Shown here: piece after piece, positions 34,901-45,216 of the stretch
How the letters are laid out: each line of letters opens with the position of its first letter
How positions within the stretch are numbered: the first letter of the stretch is position 1
Assembly (NCBI GenBank): GCA_022059125.1
Contig: JAEUWY010000016.1
Span: 930,001 to 994,000 of the forward strand
Direction of reading: 5' to 3'
DNA length: 64,000 bases
Origin: Corynespora cassiicola
Taxonomy: Eukaryota > Ascomycota > Dothideomycetes > Pleosporales > Corynesporascaceae
Notes under the pieces: generated by a model
Database searches by the model: none
The model's input: only the letters and a program-made list of their open reading frames with translations
Told to the model about the DNA's origin: nothing
Program-made: the position numbers and the translations under genes

Positions 34901-36106
34901 GACCGCAAGGTCTCTCTGGCGCAGGGCTTTGTGCTCCGAGAGGCAGTGATCAAGAATCGAGGAATCGCGAGAAATGAAGCCATTTTCATCAAGGACGACC
35001 CGATTCTTCTTGATGAGGACACTGTTAAGCTTCTCGACCGTGTCATGGACAATGCCACAGACAAGGACAGCGTCATTTCCAGCATCGAAGAGCCTGTGGC
35101 AGCCCCAGTGCGACGACGTGGTTCAAGCCGCCTGCGTCCGAACCCCAAGAAACCTAAACGGAGACAGAGTTTTCTTTCCGAAGTGCCTTCTAACTCAGAA
35201 GTCGATGTGTTGTCCAACTTGAGGGACTTATTTTCGATACCAAAGTCAACGTCCGCAGGGACGGACGACGAGTCGCCGAAAGAGAGGGAGCGAAGCACTG
35301 TGCCGAGGAGTTCGAGAATTTCTTTGACGGATGTGCCACGCGCTAGAAAACGCGTGTTAGATGACAATGGTGATGACGAACAGATAGTTTCGTTGGAAGA
35401 TGAGGAGGAAAGCATCTATGGAGGAGGAGCTAACCAGTATCATTTTAATGATGCTTTCGACAATGACTTCGGGAACGACGACACCAACGACTTTATGAAT
35501 GACTTTATGGACGACGTTCAGGATTACGACAAATCTCATGAGCATGAGAATGGAAGAGATGAATTCTCTGAGGGCTATTACGGACGCAAGGAAGGCAGCA
35601 TGGGATATGGTAATGTAGATGATAAATACCTTGCTGAAGCGCGACTTATGGTGGGGAATTTAGTTCAAATGAGACCATGGGAATCGCCTGTGCCCGATGA
35701 AAGCCTATACTCGAGGCCCTTCAAGCGATTCAAGTACAACAAGGCGACCCAAGGGGCTCCTGGGCCGGCACAGCCTATGCTGGAATACCATTCACGACCG
35801 GTCAGTGTGCCAGCGGTCCCAACGCACAGCTCGGTCCCGAAAACCGCCAGTACCGGTTCACGAAAGAAGGGCAGACAATCAATGACAGCTGCTTCTTTGC
35901 ATTCGAAGAAGAATACTGCTCCAAATATGAACTTGCTCAAAAAGACGCTCAAGTCTTCTCCATCAGGTATACATCCAAACGCAGTTCCGTCATCATCAAA
36001 CGCTGCAAAAAGTACGCGACACTCAGGCTTACAGGTTGAGTACATACCCATTCAATGGAATAAGGTTCCTGAGAAACTTTTGAAGAAGTCTGGGCGTCTA
36101 TGGTAG
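31913..36106 (+). CDS. dim-2: DIM-2-type DNA (cytosine-5) methyltransferase
   Basis: Intronless, 1397 residues, close to Neurospora DIM-2. It would methylate cytosine at C5 in nuclear DNA, in the family typically at RIP-mutated repeats directed by HP1 and H3K9 methylation. Two BAH-like regions lie at about 338-445 (LGDVVSIRPDEREQKTWGTP) and 480-570. Catalytic motifs in order: motif I MFSGSGNLD from residue 629; motif IV GSPCPGFS with nucleophile Cys710; motif VI ENV at 750-752; motif VIII QRRSRL from 796; motif X IGNAV from 992. The C-terminal 350 residues are disordered, with basic (RRRGSSRLRPNPKKPKRRQS) and acidic Asn/Asp-rich stretches. BAH regions and length argue against the shorter RID family. 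All key residues are intact, so the gene looks functional. Confidence 0.93.
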   Translation: MAGPPIVTVQLPPPDFPRSYAPNWIPPGEHVDEMDAIENIKEEWVRYPVDIPEYDSYTTSRKILIADVNDYEIYISPGHGHRQDSELQPLHHFDTKAKSLSLDGFVSLGNFRHWIEMSAITSYSIEGYDDDGNPGIVVYVQTEAARSDQDYDIWYCLKRPAPPYRRVDKAFRWVSTFGKHVMDYLAIQPIKSVGLDRFRNDFARWLTARFPRNEELKKWMRESQTKDFRMAFHAYVDYLAYQAWNLPEPAGLLSHPVWADCMKGDQRTIKQQPVRTKGTITSPTVYRLFKHMYFGECLKEMAPVHEVQQAINRRKQMLGFPKEQGADFVPTSTAKDSNSPIKLGDVVSIRPDEREQKTWGTPGEDWLAYVQGVSPLEDGTMKLSVLWIYHPSDTTIAGAIYPVQREVFLSDNCNCGDLQLRSTDVIRRFTVDWSPKDLNTSKELIIRSKYTENKCFVTLKDEDRQCTCGKPKPSPIDGCRSGETVYYSTVKDGQRILEPGVVRRVNKSLNEITVQRFLRLKRDCPRTPDAVRSGGIADNELVLTDTTINVPAARIDRKCKLRFFPKKIVLAGEVPFPYNLGGAIDFWFFSMEQLPAQQLTFISKAPSWIRQGADPGIDELPDQLRGLSMFSGSGNLDRGLEEGGAVKFEWSVDMSGHAVHTQRANAIDQDKLNLYWGSVDDYLKALIEGHNMTTVARIGNVMFIAAGSPCPGFSCMQQNILSEQSKRNSSHITTFATAVDMYRPLYGILENVPHMSAKRKGLENQNVLSQVVACLVSLGYQVTQFLMDSWNFGSPQRRSRLFIAVTAPGLEPIMAPIHTHSSPEKTTNKSLGTLRNGEKFGEREFYPTPFETVTAGQATAHLPHIGTSNIQTCIRFPDHRLVGIPNRKDRKLMEHIPTFPPSQGYAEAVELGLMPQSLMKKMKENKRSFRRIDQNALFPTIKTNLSPRDGRGDASLHWEEHRPIGVQEAREAQGFPRTEVLIGSTLEQWRLIGNAVDRKVSLAQGFVLREAVIKNRGIARNEAIFIKDDPILLDEDTVKLLDRVMDNATDKDSVISSIEEPVAAPVRRRGSSRLRPNPKKPKRRQSFLSEVPSNSEVDVLSNLRDLFSIPKSTSAGTDDESPKERERSTVPRSSRISLTDVPRARKRVLDDNGDDEQIVSLEDEEESIYGGGANQYHFNDAFDNDFGNDDTNDFMNDFMDDVQDYDKSHEHENGRDEFSEGYYGRKEGSMGYGNVDDKYLAEARLMVGNLVQMRPWESPVPDESLYSRPFKRFKYNKATQGAPGPAQPMLEYHSRPVSVPAVPTHSSVPKTASTGSRKKGRQSMTAASLHSKKNTAPNMNLLKKTLKSSPSGIHPNAVPSSSNAAKSTRHSGLQVEYIPIQWNKVPEKLLKKSGRLW

Positions 36107-36442
36107 ATGTAATTATGTGTGTGAACATGTCACTTTCGACATCATCATCACAGCTATTCATCTATGACCTATTTGAATTTACGAGCGTGGCTTAGGATCA
36201 TGGTCTCAACACTCTTGCATCTTAAAGGAATCATTGATTAATTCCATCGCACTTGCGAAACAAAAAAGCTCAGGCAGATAATATCAGAATATATTTTCCC
36301 CCACGTTTCAGTGTACACCATACAAGTCGTGACTTCCCCAATCGGGACTAGCAGTAAGAAAATAACTGCCTGATTTCGCCTACTCCACTACACCCCACCA
36401 AATTCAGCTCAGCGCGACAACGCCAGTTGAACAACGTCAACC
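36107..36442. other. Intergenic interval between the methyltransferase and dihydroorotase genes
   Basis: AT-moderate 3' flank followed by the dihydroorotase promoter. No other feature is seen. Confidence 0.5.
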
Positions 36443-37709
36443 ATGAAGCTGAGCGAGATCAACGAGATCGAGGTGCCTGCGGCGTTCGACGCTCATGTGC
36501 ACTTGCGGGATGGCGAGATGTCGCAGCTCGTCACGCCTACGGTTCGCCAAGGTGGGGTGAACCAGGTGTATGTCATGGTATGAGCTTTTTTTTTTTCAGA
36601 ATTGAATTCCAGAAATGTTCTTTTGCTTTCAAGTCGCTCTCGAAGTTTAGTCGATTTCTTGTCTCCATTATTTGTTTTCTCACGTTTAATTTAGCCCAAC
36701 CTCGTTCCTCCCGTTACTACGGTCCAGCAATGCCTCGAGTACCGCGACCGCCTCAAGGCCATTGAGCCAAATGTGGACTACCTAATGTCCCTGTACCTCC
36801 ACGAGTCAATCACCCCAGATGTAATCCGCGAGGCCAAAAAGGCCGGCATCAAGGGCGTAAAGTCGTACCCCGCAGGCGTGACCACGGTGCGTAGCTCCCA
36901 ACCCGAACACGCATCCCTCTAACCCATGCCCAAAGAACTCGTCGTCGGGCGTCCTAGACTACAAAGTCTTCTACCCCGTCTTCGCCGAAATGGAAGCCCA
37001 AAACATGGTCCTAAACCTCCACGGCGAAGTCCCCAGCACAAAGCCCCACTCCCCACCCACGGACCAACAAGCCATCACCATCCTCAACGCCGAACCCGCC
37101 TTCCTCCCCACGCTCAAGTCCCTGCACGAGGCCTTCCCCAAGCTCCGAATCATCCTCGAGCACTGCAGCACAGCCGCCGCGCTGGCCGCCGTCCGCGCCT
37201 GCGGGCCCTCTGTCGCTGGAACGATCACGGCGCACCACCTCTTCCTCACCATCGACGACTGGGCCGGCGACCCGTTTTGCTTCTGCAAGCCCGTTGCCAA
37301 GACGCCAGAGGACCGCGATGCGCTGCTCCAGGCTGTGGTCAGGTCCGAAGGCCGCTTCTTCCTAGGCACGGATTCGGCGCCGCATCCCAGGGATAAGAAG
37401 AGGGGAGAGGATAAGGTGGCGGCAGGCGTGTTTACGCAGCCGAATGCCCTGGGGCATGTTCTGGATGCGGTGGAGATTGGGGTTAAGAGGGGGTTGGTGG
37501 GAGAGGAGGAGGTTACTACGGAGGTGCTTGAAGGGTTTTTGGGAGTATGGGGAAGGAAGTTTTATGGGGTTGAGGAGCCCAGTGGGGAGAGGGTTGTGTT
37601 GAGGAGGGGAGGTGTGCAGGTTGATAAGGTGTTGAAGAAGGAGGGGTTGGGGGTGGAGGTTGTGCCGTTCAGGCATGGAGAGGGGACTTGGGGAGTGGAG
37701 TGGAAGTAG
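36443..37709 (+). CDS. URA4: Dihydroorotase
   Basis: Exons are 36443-36577, 36695-36886 and 36936-37709 (introns 117 and 49 nt), giving 366 residues. It catalyses cyclisation of carbamoyl-aspartate to dihydroorotate, the third step of pyrimidine synthesis, in the cytosol. Metal ligands are visible: His18 and His20 (FDAHVHLRDG), the carbamylated Lys101 (GVKSYPAG), His138 (LNLHGE), His185 (ILEHCS) and the Asp of LGTDSAPH. Length matches the bacterial-type monofunctional enzyme used by fungi (about 350-370). From about 37380 the coding strand changes abruptly from C-rich to G-rich. It is convergent with the Con-6 gene, with 157 bp between stops. Confidence 0.95.
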
Positions 37710-37866
37710 GAATTCAAGAGCCGATGCAAATGGCAAGATGGAGCATGAAAGACGGAGAAATCGAACAGTTCAAAATTTCAAGAATGAAATCTTTGCATTA
37801 TCATCAGGCTTGCACTTCGTACGCACATCAACCACATGCAGGTCCCCAGACATCTTCACGTCAAAC

Positions 37867-38189
37867 TCACTCCCCCTTCCCTTGCTTGCCATAAAATGCA
37901 TCCTCTCCACCAAGCTCCTCCAAAGCCTTCTTGCTCCTCTCCTTGGACGCTTCGCTCGTGTCTATGCCCGCGTTAGCCAGTGTCCAAAGCCTTTCCCGCA
38001 TTCCCCCCCTCATCCAACAGCAAACCACAAAAATCAACAACACTTACTAGGATTCGACAGATTGGCCTTGTGCCCCGCAGCCTTGTGGCTAATATCCTCA
38101 ACAGTATTATCGATATTCTGATCCGCCTCGGTCAGACCCGCGGTCTTGTACTGCTGGCCCATACCCTGCGTGTTCGAATCGGTAGACAT
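37867..38189 (-). CDS. con-6: Conidiation-specific protein 6 (Con-6) family
   Basis: Exons are 38048-38189 and 37867-37961 (intron 86 nt, GTAAGT, GCTAAC, ATAG), giving 78 residues. The Con-6 motif is read across the splice: HKAAGHKANLSNPN then TSEASKERSKKALEELGG. Con-6 proteins are small, hydrophilic and abundant during conidiation or dry stress; the biochemical role is not settled. The N-terminal half, GLTEADQNIDNTVEDISHK, adds an acidic helix. Only one motif copy is present, whereas many family members carry two. It ends with YGKQGKGE. Confidence 0.85.
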
Positions 38190-39684
38190 GCTGGAGTATA
38201 TCTCTTCGATAAGACTTTTTTCTGGGGCGGAATGTATGAAGCCGTGGGGCAGGATATGTCAATGGGTTTGCAAGAGTTAAGAATGGGTATGTGAGAGAGT
38301 TCGATATGCCAGCCAACCCAGCTCAAAGGAAGGCTACTTATATACCGCACCTCCAGCCCCCAGCAGACTACACATACCTTACAATGACGACACCCCCCCC
38401 CCCCATCCCACCAACCTCCCAGGCCAGCTGAGCGAACAAAGGCTGCGTATGTCATACCAAGACCCTCCCAGCTACCCATGCCGTCATACCACGGCGCCCC
38501 CGAGCCCAGCACCAAAAAGGCTTGTCCCCTCCGTTCGTATCCTCGGATCGCGGGTCGTCTAGTCCCAACGCCAAACCCGCCCTTTTTTTGTGGGGCGCGT
38601 CACACGCCTAGGTGCCATGGTTTTGTTGCGAGAGGAAAGAGGGTTGGCAGGTTGGTTTGACAAGGGAGCTACAACGACGCCGACTGTTCGGGCCATCGGG
38701 TGTGGGACCCGCTTTGGGAGGACGATGTTGCGGATTGTACAACCCCCCCCCCCCAAATCCCCTTTTTATCTCGATCGATCGCAACGATACATCACATTTC
38801 GCGATTCCCATGTAAAATCCTCCTCTTCGAGTATCCCATATGCGCCTATCCACCCACGCGACCTCCCCCATCGCCGATCATCCGCGCACGCGACCTTCCC
38901 CTCACCCCTAGCCCATCATCCACCATCGACCAACATAACATCTCAGGATGAGGAAAGCCAAGCAAAAGCATTCCAGTAGTTAAAATCTATTTCATTGCAT
39001 TTCACAATCAAGCCATGCGACTGCTACTCCATCCCATCCCATCCCACCTCTCCCTTCCCAATCCAACCCATTTACCCCTCTGCTAAATCCCTTCTCCCCT
39101 CCCCCTCCCTAACCCATCGATCCAGGCTTCCCAAAAAAGAGATAAACGCCATAATGCCCCCTTCCAACAGACACTTAAAAAGGGAAAAAAAAAAAACCTT
39201 CCCCCCTCCCATCCATCCGAGCGCCAATCTAGCGAGATATACCCTAGTTTCTGAAACCCGCTCCTAGACAATTGAAAAGAAGGCGGATTGGGGGGGAATA
39301 AAACAGAAGATCGGACCAGAGAGAGAGAAGAAGAAGAAGAAAAAGAAAAAAAGACAGAAAAAACCCTTCCGACCATCCATGTCATCAATCCAGCCTTCCT
39401 TAAAACCATGGGAAGGAAAACACATCAAGAGTGGAGGAGGGGACTGTACACCGGGGCCATGCTATACATGATCAAGGAAATGTGTATTGGAAAAAAAAGT
39501 TGTTATGCTTGCTGCTCATAATGGAACCAAAACAAATGCCAAGTTCACCGTGATGTGCGGTGCGGTCGTCGTAGCCTCTCGTTATGCTGTGGGGGGGAGG
39601 AAGTGGGGGTGGGCAGAGGTCGCTTCGCTCTTGAAGAGAATCCCTGCAAAATGTGCTTAGCACGAGCCAACTATCACGGGAAAT
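38190..39684. other. Intergenic interval with homopolymers
   Basis: Promoter of the Con-6 gene at the left and the 3' flank of the RBR ligase at the right. Two C12 runs occur at 38393-38404 and 38743-38754; A-rich/C-rich low-complexity sequence fills 38980-39360. No gene is supported. Confidence 0.5.
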
Positions 39685-41394
39685 CTAGGGCAAAGTGACA
39701 TTGAACTGCCAGTTGCCTGTGTTTGTTGTTTAGCCGAAGATCCATTAAAATATGATTCAAAGATGCTTACCCTGCTTCAGATTCTCCGCCGTGTCATTCA
39801 AGAGAATGATCCGCCGCTTTGTGCAATAAGAAGTCTTGTCCATCATCTCAACCTTGAGGCTCTGAAGCTGGTCGATCGGCTTCTCAAACATCTCGCTGAG
39901 GTTCTCGACAGCCATCTCCAGGTCTTTTTGGTTGTCTTCGAAAATCTCGGTAAGGTTATTTCGCGCCAGGTAGTAGGCGAATGCATAGGTCCACTTCAAA
40001 GTCTGTCGGCATTGCTGCAGGGCCTGAGATGCAGCATCCAGGAATTGGACTTCAATCCACGACATGCCGGTCGAGTTCTGGAGCTGCGTCATCTTCTTCT
40101 CCGTCTTGAGGTAGATATCCTTGTCGAGCTTGGCGGACTGCTCGTGGTTTGCGTAACGGTTATAGTAGTGCAAGTAGCGCTCTAGCGACTGTCGTGACTT
40201 GGCTTGGGCGTCCCGGGCATCCGAGCCACTCTTCTCTTCGAACCGGTTGCAGTTGTACCAGCTAGTGCCATGCTCGGACCAAACACCCATGCACATCCAG
40301 CAGAACTCGTTTCGGCACTTCCTACAAGTCATATGGTTGCAGCCTCCGTTCTTTTCAATGGTCGAGTGGCATTTGGGGCATTCTTTGGTGTTTGCAGAGA
40401 TCCAGTTGGCAGTCTCCGAGTCGTCCTCGCATTTCTTGAGCCACTTCTTAACCAACGAGCAGGGGGCTGGTTGATGGTCGTTTAGAGAGCACCCAAAGCA
40501 AAAGTAGTGGCCACAGTCGCAGTGGACTGTCGGCACCACCCGCAATAACTCCTTGTCCTTGACCGGGCATTCTACGGCGTATATGCAGTTTGGTGCTGGG
40601 CACCAGCGGAGGTTCTCCTTGTCGTCGACATAGGTTCGGGTAAGGAGTTCGTGGTAACTACGATTGTTAGTTTGTGTCGCATGTCATGAAGGGGTGGAGT
40701 GCACACCGTTCGCACAGATCCTCCGAGACTAGGAGGTCCAGTGATTTGGAGTCTACAATTCTGTTGCAGCCGTCTCCAGGGCACCGGATTCTAGCCGCCT
40801 CGCCCTCGTCCTTGATCTTTGTGTAAAGGTACTGCTTGTAGCAATCCACACAAAACCTATGCCCGCATTTCATGGCAAATGTGTCCAGGTCTGGGTCGTC
40901 TTCGCAGCAAATGTCGCACACGAACCCCTTGACCTTCTCAAGCCTCGGCGGATTCGTGGACGACTCTTCGCCCAGGCCTGCATCCTCTAGGACCTCCTCC
41001 GTCTTATCCATGTATTGGTCTATCAGCCGTTCCTTGTTCCATCGAAGGTGACGTAGGAGGATAGCCGTGGCTTCTGGAGGTTGGCCGAGGATGTTTGACA
41101 CTTCGGCGATCTGTTTATCCTGCGAGGCCTGAATCTGCGACGGCTCGAAAACCTTGAAGTCGACTTCATAGGCCTGCTTTGTGGGTTTAATATCCTTGTC
41201 CTGGGATTCGAAGCCGACATCGTCTTGGTCCATCTCAAAGTCCGAATCTATACCCCGCATGTCAGCGTCGCTGCCGCTTGGGCGTGCGATAGGCAGGCCT
41301 TACCGTCTCCTAGACTGACAACATCGCTGTCCTGGTCCTCCATAAACTCGTCCTCGCTCACCTGCGAGCTGTTGAAGTCGTCATCGGAGTCCAT
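39685..41394 (-). CDS. RBR-type E3 ubiquitin ligase, ariadne family
   Basis: Exons are 41304-41394, 40707-41247, 39771-40657 and 39685-39716 (introns 56, 49 and 54 nt), giving 516 residues. It starts MDSDDDFNSSQVSEDEFMED, the usual acidic ariadne N-terminus. A UBA-like helix region (LRHLRWNKERLIDQYMD) precedes RING1 (CDICCEDD, MKCGHRFCVDCY), the in-between-RING domain (HCDCGHYFCFGC) and RING2 (ECPKCHSTIEKNGGCNHMTC). Cys317 in GGCNHM is the expected thioester-forming residue that accepts ubiquitin from the E2. The C-terminal Ariadne domain runs to LKQGNWQFNVTLP, the last ten residues coming from a 32-nt exon. An in-frame extension to 41784 is possible (see findings). Confidence 0.93.
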
Positions 41395-42063
41395 GTTGCC
41401 CGAGGCGTTTGTCGCAGGCGTTGCTGGGAGGGCGGATTCGGGGGCAGATTCTGGCGTTTTCTTCTTCCGGGGGCTTTCGGGGGTGGCGAGTTTATCTCCC
41501 AACTCAGAGGCCTTACGCTTGACGGCGGAAGACGGCGTGGTGAGGAAGGTATAAGCCGGTCCCGCCTGATGACGAGACCAGGCTGAGGCGGCGAGGAGGA
41601 AAGGAATATAAGTGAGCGGAGGGAATGAGGCACGCGGGCAGTGGCTGGGAGAGTCGCAGGCAACAAGAAAGGCGGGAGAAAGGCGTGTGGTATTGGTCAG
41701 ACGGGGAGGAGAGTCACAAGTTGAGCTGGCAAGGTGGGCGGATGCGGGCTGTCTGAGAGGCGCTCGGAAGGTGCTAGGGCCCATTTAGTAAGCAGCTAAC
41801 CCAGCCGGGACATCGCGGCCGCTGCAAGTGAATTCGAAAATGCGGCTTCGCCGCCGTCCCAGCGCAGCTGCGCTGTGCACACTGCGCCTTGCAGGCCATG
41901 CTAAACGCGCGCCAGACTCAATGCACTGGCGTGGCTTCATGGAAATGTTGATATGGGCGTTGATTGCTGCCTGAATGGCGCTCCACTTTTGGGACAGTTG
42001 CCTGGCTGCCTTTCTATCTAACTCAAGAATGGGATATCTTCGTCCTCGCCGGACTTGCCGCAT
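41395..42063. other. Interval between the RBR ligase and eIF2B epsilon genes
   Basis: The left part is the 5' region of the ligase gene, open in its frame up to 41784. The right part is the 3' flank of the eIF2B epsilon gene. No separate gene is seen. Confidence 0.5.
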
Positions 42064-44363
42064 CTACTCCGAATCTTCGTCGTCGTCATCGTCCTCGTCG
42101 TCGCTCTCCTCCTCAGACGACTCGTTCAAATAGTCTATCAGCTGACTCGTCTTCTGTCTCACCAGCTTCAACTCCTCGCTATCCGTGGACCTGGCATCTC
42201 CCCACCACTGTATCATGCCCTCCTCCTCTATCACGTCCAGCTCGATGAGCTTCGTTGCCGCGTTCATGAGGATCGAGTCTCCGTTTTCCCTGTGCGAAAG
42301 GTCGCTTTGCAACAACACCATAAAGTCCACTTGGTCGGCCTTGTCGGATGCCTTCTTGTCGAAGATTGCTCGCGTGATGAGGTCTTTGTACGGCACAAAA
42401 ACCTGTGCGATGGCTTCGCGCACACTAGTGCCCTCACTGACAAGTTGTACTGTCCGTTTGATAAACGCGGTTGCGATGGCACGCCTGAGCTGATGTTCAG
42501 AAGCGTTGGTGCTCATCCGCAACGCCGTGAGCTCTAGCTGCATGTTGGCAGGATCATCGCCCTTGACAAGCGAGTCGAGTATGCTGAGCGCTGCATCAGA
42601 ATCGAAGTTGGGGGCATGCCCGCTTTCTTCTGATCCTATTGAAATAAAACTTTCCCTTCCAGATCTTGGACTCCTATCAAACTCACCGTCGTCGGACTCA
42701 CTACCACCCCATGACGATATTGAGTCATCCGACATGGCGTAGCCTGGAAGATTGTATGCTGCGGTTGTCAGCGGTCTTTGTGGTGCCAGTTGTGTGCGTG
42801 TACTTACGGTGACGGCCCGGTACCAAACCATCCACAAGTTCATCTTCATCCTCCTCATCGGAATCGTAGAACTCGAAGCCATCCCCATTTGAGCCCACAA
42901 TAGACACGTCTGGCTCGCCCCGGATAACATCTCCACCATCTTCGCGCTTGCGCTTGGCCTTGGTGATTCTGTGTTCTCCCTGGATGGTCATGCCCTCGCT
43001 GATGCTTACGCCATAAGAGATGAGAGCTCCTGCCTCAATGGTGCACTTCTTTCCGATGGAAGCCTCGTTGGCGATGATGGACTTCTTGATGACGCTGCCG
43101 TCTCCGATGCTGGCATGATCCCAAATGTGTGCGCCGTCAATGTTGACCCCACGCCCAATATGGACGTTTCGGCCGATAATGCTGTTCGATATCACGCTGC
43201 CGTCGCCGACGCTGGTTCCTCGACCAATCACCGTCTTTGGGTTGATGACACAGTCCCGAGCCAAAATCACGCCTTCCTCTTTGTATATGTTTCCCTTTTG
43301 CAGTCGGTATGATTGGCCCTGGACGAGGTTGCTGTCGGGACAGAGAGGGTACGCCCATCGCGAGACGATGTCCCTGCTGACAGAATCGTATGCATGGAGG
43401 TTCCTAACCCGCGCGGCATAGTGGTCCGAGACAATGTGGGTATGGATAGTCTTGCCGTTCAGCTCGTAGTCCTTGAGCACACTGTGAAGGAAGCCCTTTC
43501 GCGGTGCCTGGAAGTCGAAGTTATCGCTCCACAGGGCTAGCACGTCCGGAGTGCAGATGTCGATTCCGCAGTCAATCAGGTCCTGGCGGATATCAATTTC
43601 TTGGTGATCGGACAGTAGTTCGGGGTCGATGGACAGATGATGGACCTGGTCCTTGTTGGGCATCTGCTCAAAGTGCAAGCAGCGGTCTTTTGTGGGATCG
43701 AGAACGAATACGGGACTTGTGCCTTGGGCCTTGGTCCTGTGTACCTGGCCGGCCTCCCGCAACACCATGGTCATGATGGCATTCTTATCCTTGGCGCGTC
43801 GTGCGCGGTGTGCAGCCAGGGCGGACTCGAGCGGAAGATTGCTGACTACATCGCCATACACCATGAGGAAGTCACCCACAAGCAGGCCGCGGGTGTCGAG
43901 GTCACGCATTGCGTCACCGATGGAGTGTGAGGTCGACTGGATCAGCTCCAGCTTGGAAAAGGGTGAGGACCGTGACGACCATTTTGAGCGATTGATATAT
44001 TCCTCAACCTGTACTCTGTGGGCGCCGCAGTATACGAATATTTGCTCGACGCCGGCGTTGGCTAGGAATTCGAACGTGTACTCAATGAGCGGGGTATTGG
44101 CGAGGGGCAGCAAGCACTAGACGCAGGTCAGACGACAAAAAGCAGCGGGCAGGCAACGGCTGGCAATACTAACTCGTGGGTGCTCGAGGGTGAAGGGGCT
44201 GAAGCGCGTCTCAAAGGGATCTGCAAGTATCTGGAGAGTCAGTACCGTGTGCGGCAACGTGCAGCGGGGGCGCGCATACCACAGCCTGAAGAGGCTCGTC
44301 GCGCTCTTCCTCGGCCGACTTTTGGGCGCCGGCGGAGTGGCCTTTTTTCCCTTTGGGCGGCAT
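42064..44363 (-). CDS. GCD6: Translation initiation factor eIF2B subunit epsilon
   Basis: Exons are 44280-44363, 44174-44230, 42808-44116 and 42064-42758 (introns 49, 57 and 49 nt), giving 714 residues, nearly the length of yeast Gcd6. It is the catalytic subunit of the guanine-nucleotide exchange factor that reloads eIF2 with GTP. The nucleotidyltransferase-like domain starts at ILADPFETRFSPFTLEHPR and CLLPLANTPLIEYTFEFLA. Left-handed beta-helix repeats follow at about 350-440 (VIGRGTSVGDGSVISNSIIG, NVHIGRGVNIDGAHIWDHAS). The acidic linker contains DSDEEDEDE, and the C-terminal W2 exchange domain is at about 560-700 (MIQWWGD with the acidic AA boxes and a DDEDDDDDEDSE end). Two of the three introns interrupt the first 50 codons. 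Confidence 0.95.
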
Positions 44364-45216
44364 GCTAGCGGAGTGGCCGACGGTGCAGAAGAGCTAGGTG
44401 GTGTTGGTGGGGGAAGGGTTGGGCCGACAGCATGGGCGAGGGTCCAGGAACGCAAAAAATGTGATGACTCAGGCAAGCGGCGGCACCGCAACATGCGTCA
44501 GACACCCAAAACCCAGGGATAAGGTTTTAGTGGGGCGTGCGGCTTGCGGCTTGTGCCCGCAGCTTGGGGCAGGCGGTGATGTGGGCTTTCCTGGCTTTCA
44601 GATGTGGCGGCGAGGTTCTAGACCTTCATCTCACAACCACGCAACAATGCTTATTGCGACGACACTTCACGCCCGGCCGCCGACTAGCCTGCCTCAAGAG
44701 GCGCGGAGGCGCCTTCTTGACAACGGTGTCGAAATCGCTGGCCGTCTAGATCACAGTCTCTGCGTGCCCGTTCAAGACGTTCTTTTATTATTTTTTTCTC
44801 TCGGATCTGTCCCTGTCGCATTCTACCTAGGTCCCTCTATCTAGGCCGTTTCAATTTCGTGACTTAGCCAACCAGACTTGAAATGGCGTCCAGAGCTCAG
44901 CTGAAGGAGAATGGTGTCCATCCAATCACTTTAGTGCCCTGTTGTTCGATCTCTATGGCTTGGAAAAGGGATATGCATCTGGCCTTGGTCCAGTCGCCAC
45001 GCATCAACCCTCGAAACAAAATAATACAGTCGGAACCGAACTATAGTCGGCCTCGTGAAGAGAGTGGTATCCGCACACCTGACGCCTCCCTTGTGCTGCC
45101 GCCGCCAACAACGCCATGACCAAAGTTTGACTCGCGTGGCCCTCTGCCACCGCTCCCCTAGAGGCTTGGGGCGGCGCCCGCCTTGCCTCTCCATAACAGA
45201 ATGCCATGAGCCGGGG
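44364..45216. other. Intergenic interval between eIF2B epsilon and SKN7
   Basis: Upstream region of eIF2B epsilon and 3' flank of SKN7. Open frames here lack recognisable features. No tRNA B-box consensus was found. Confidence 0.5.
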
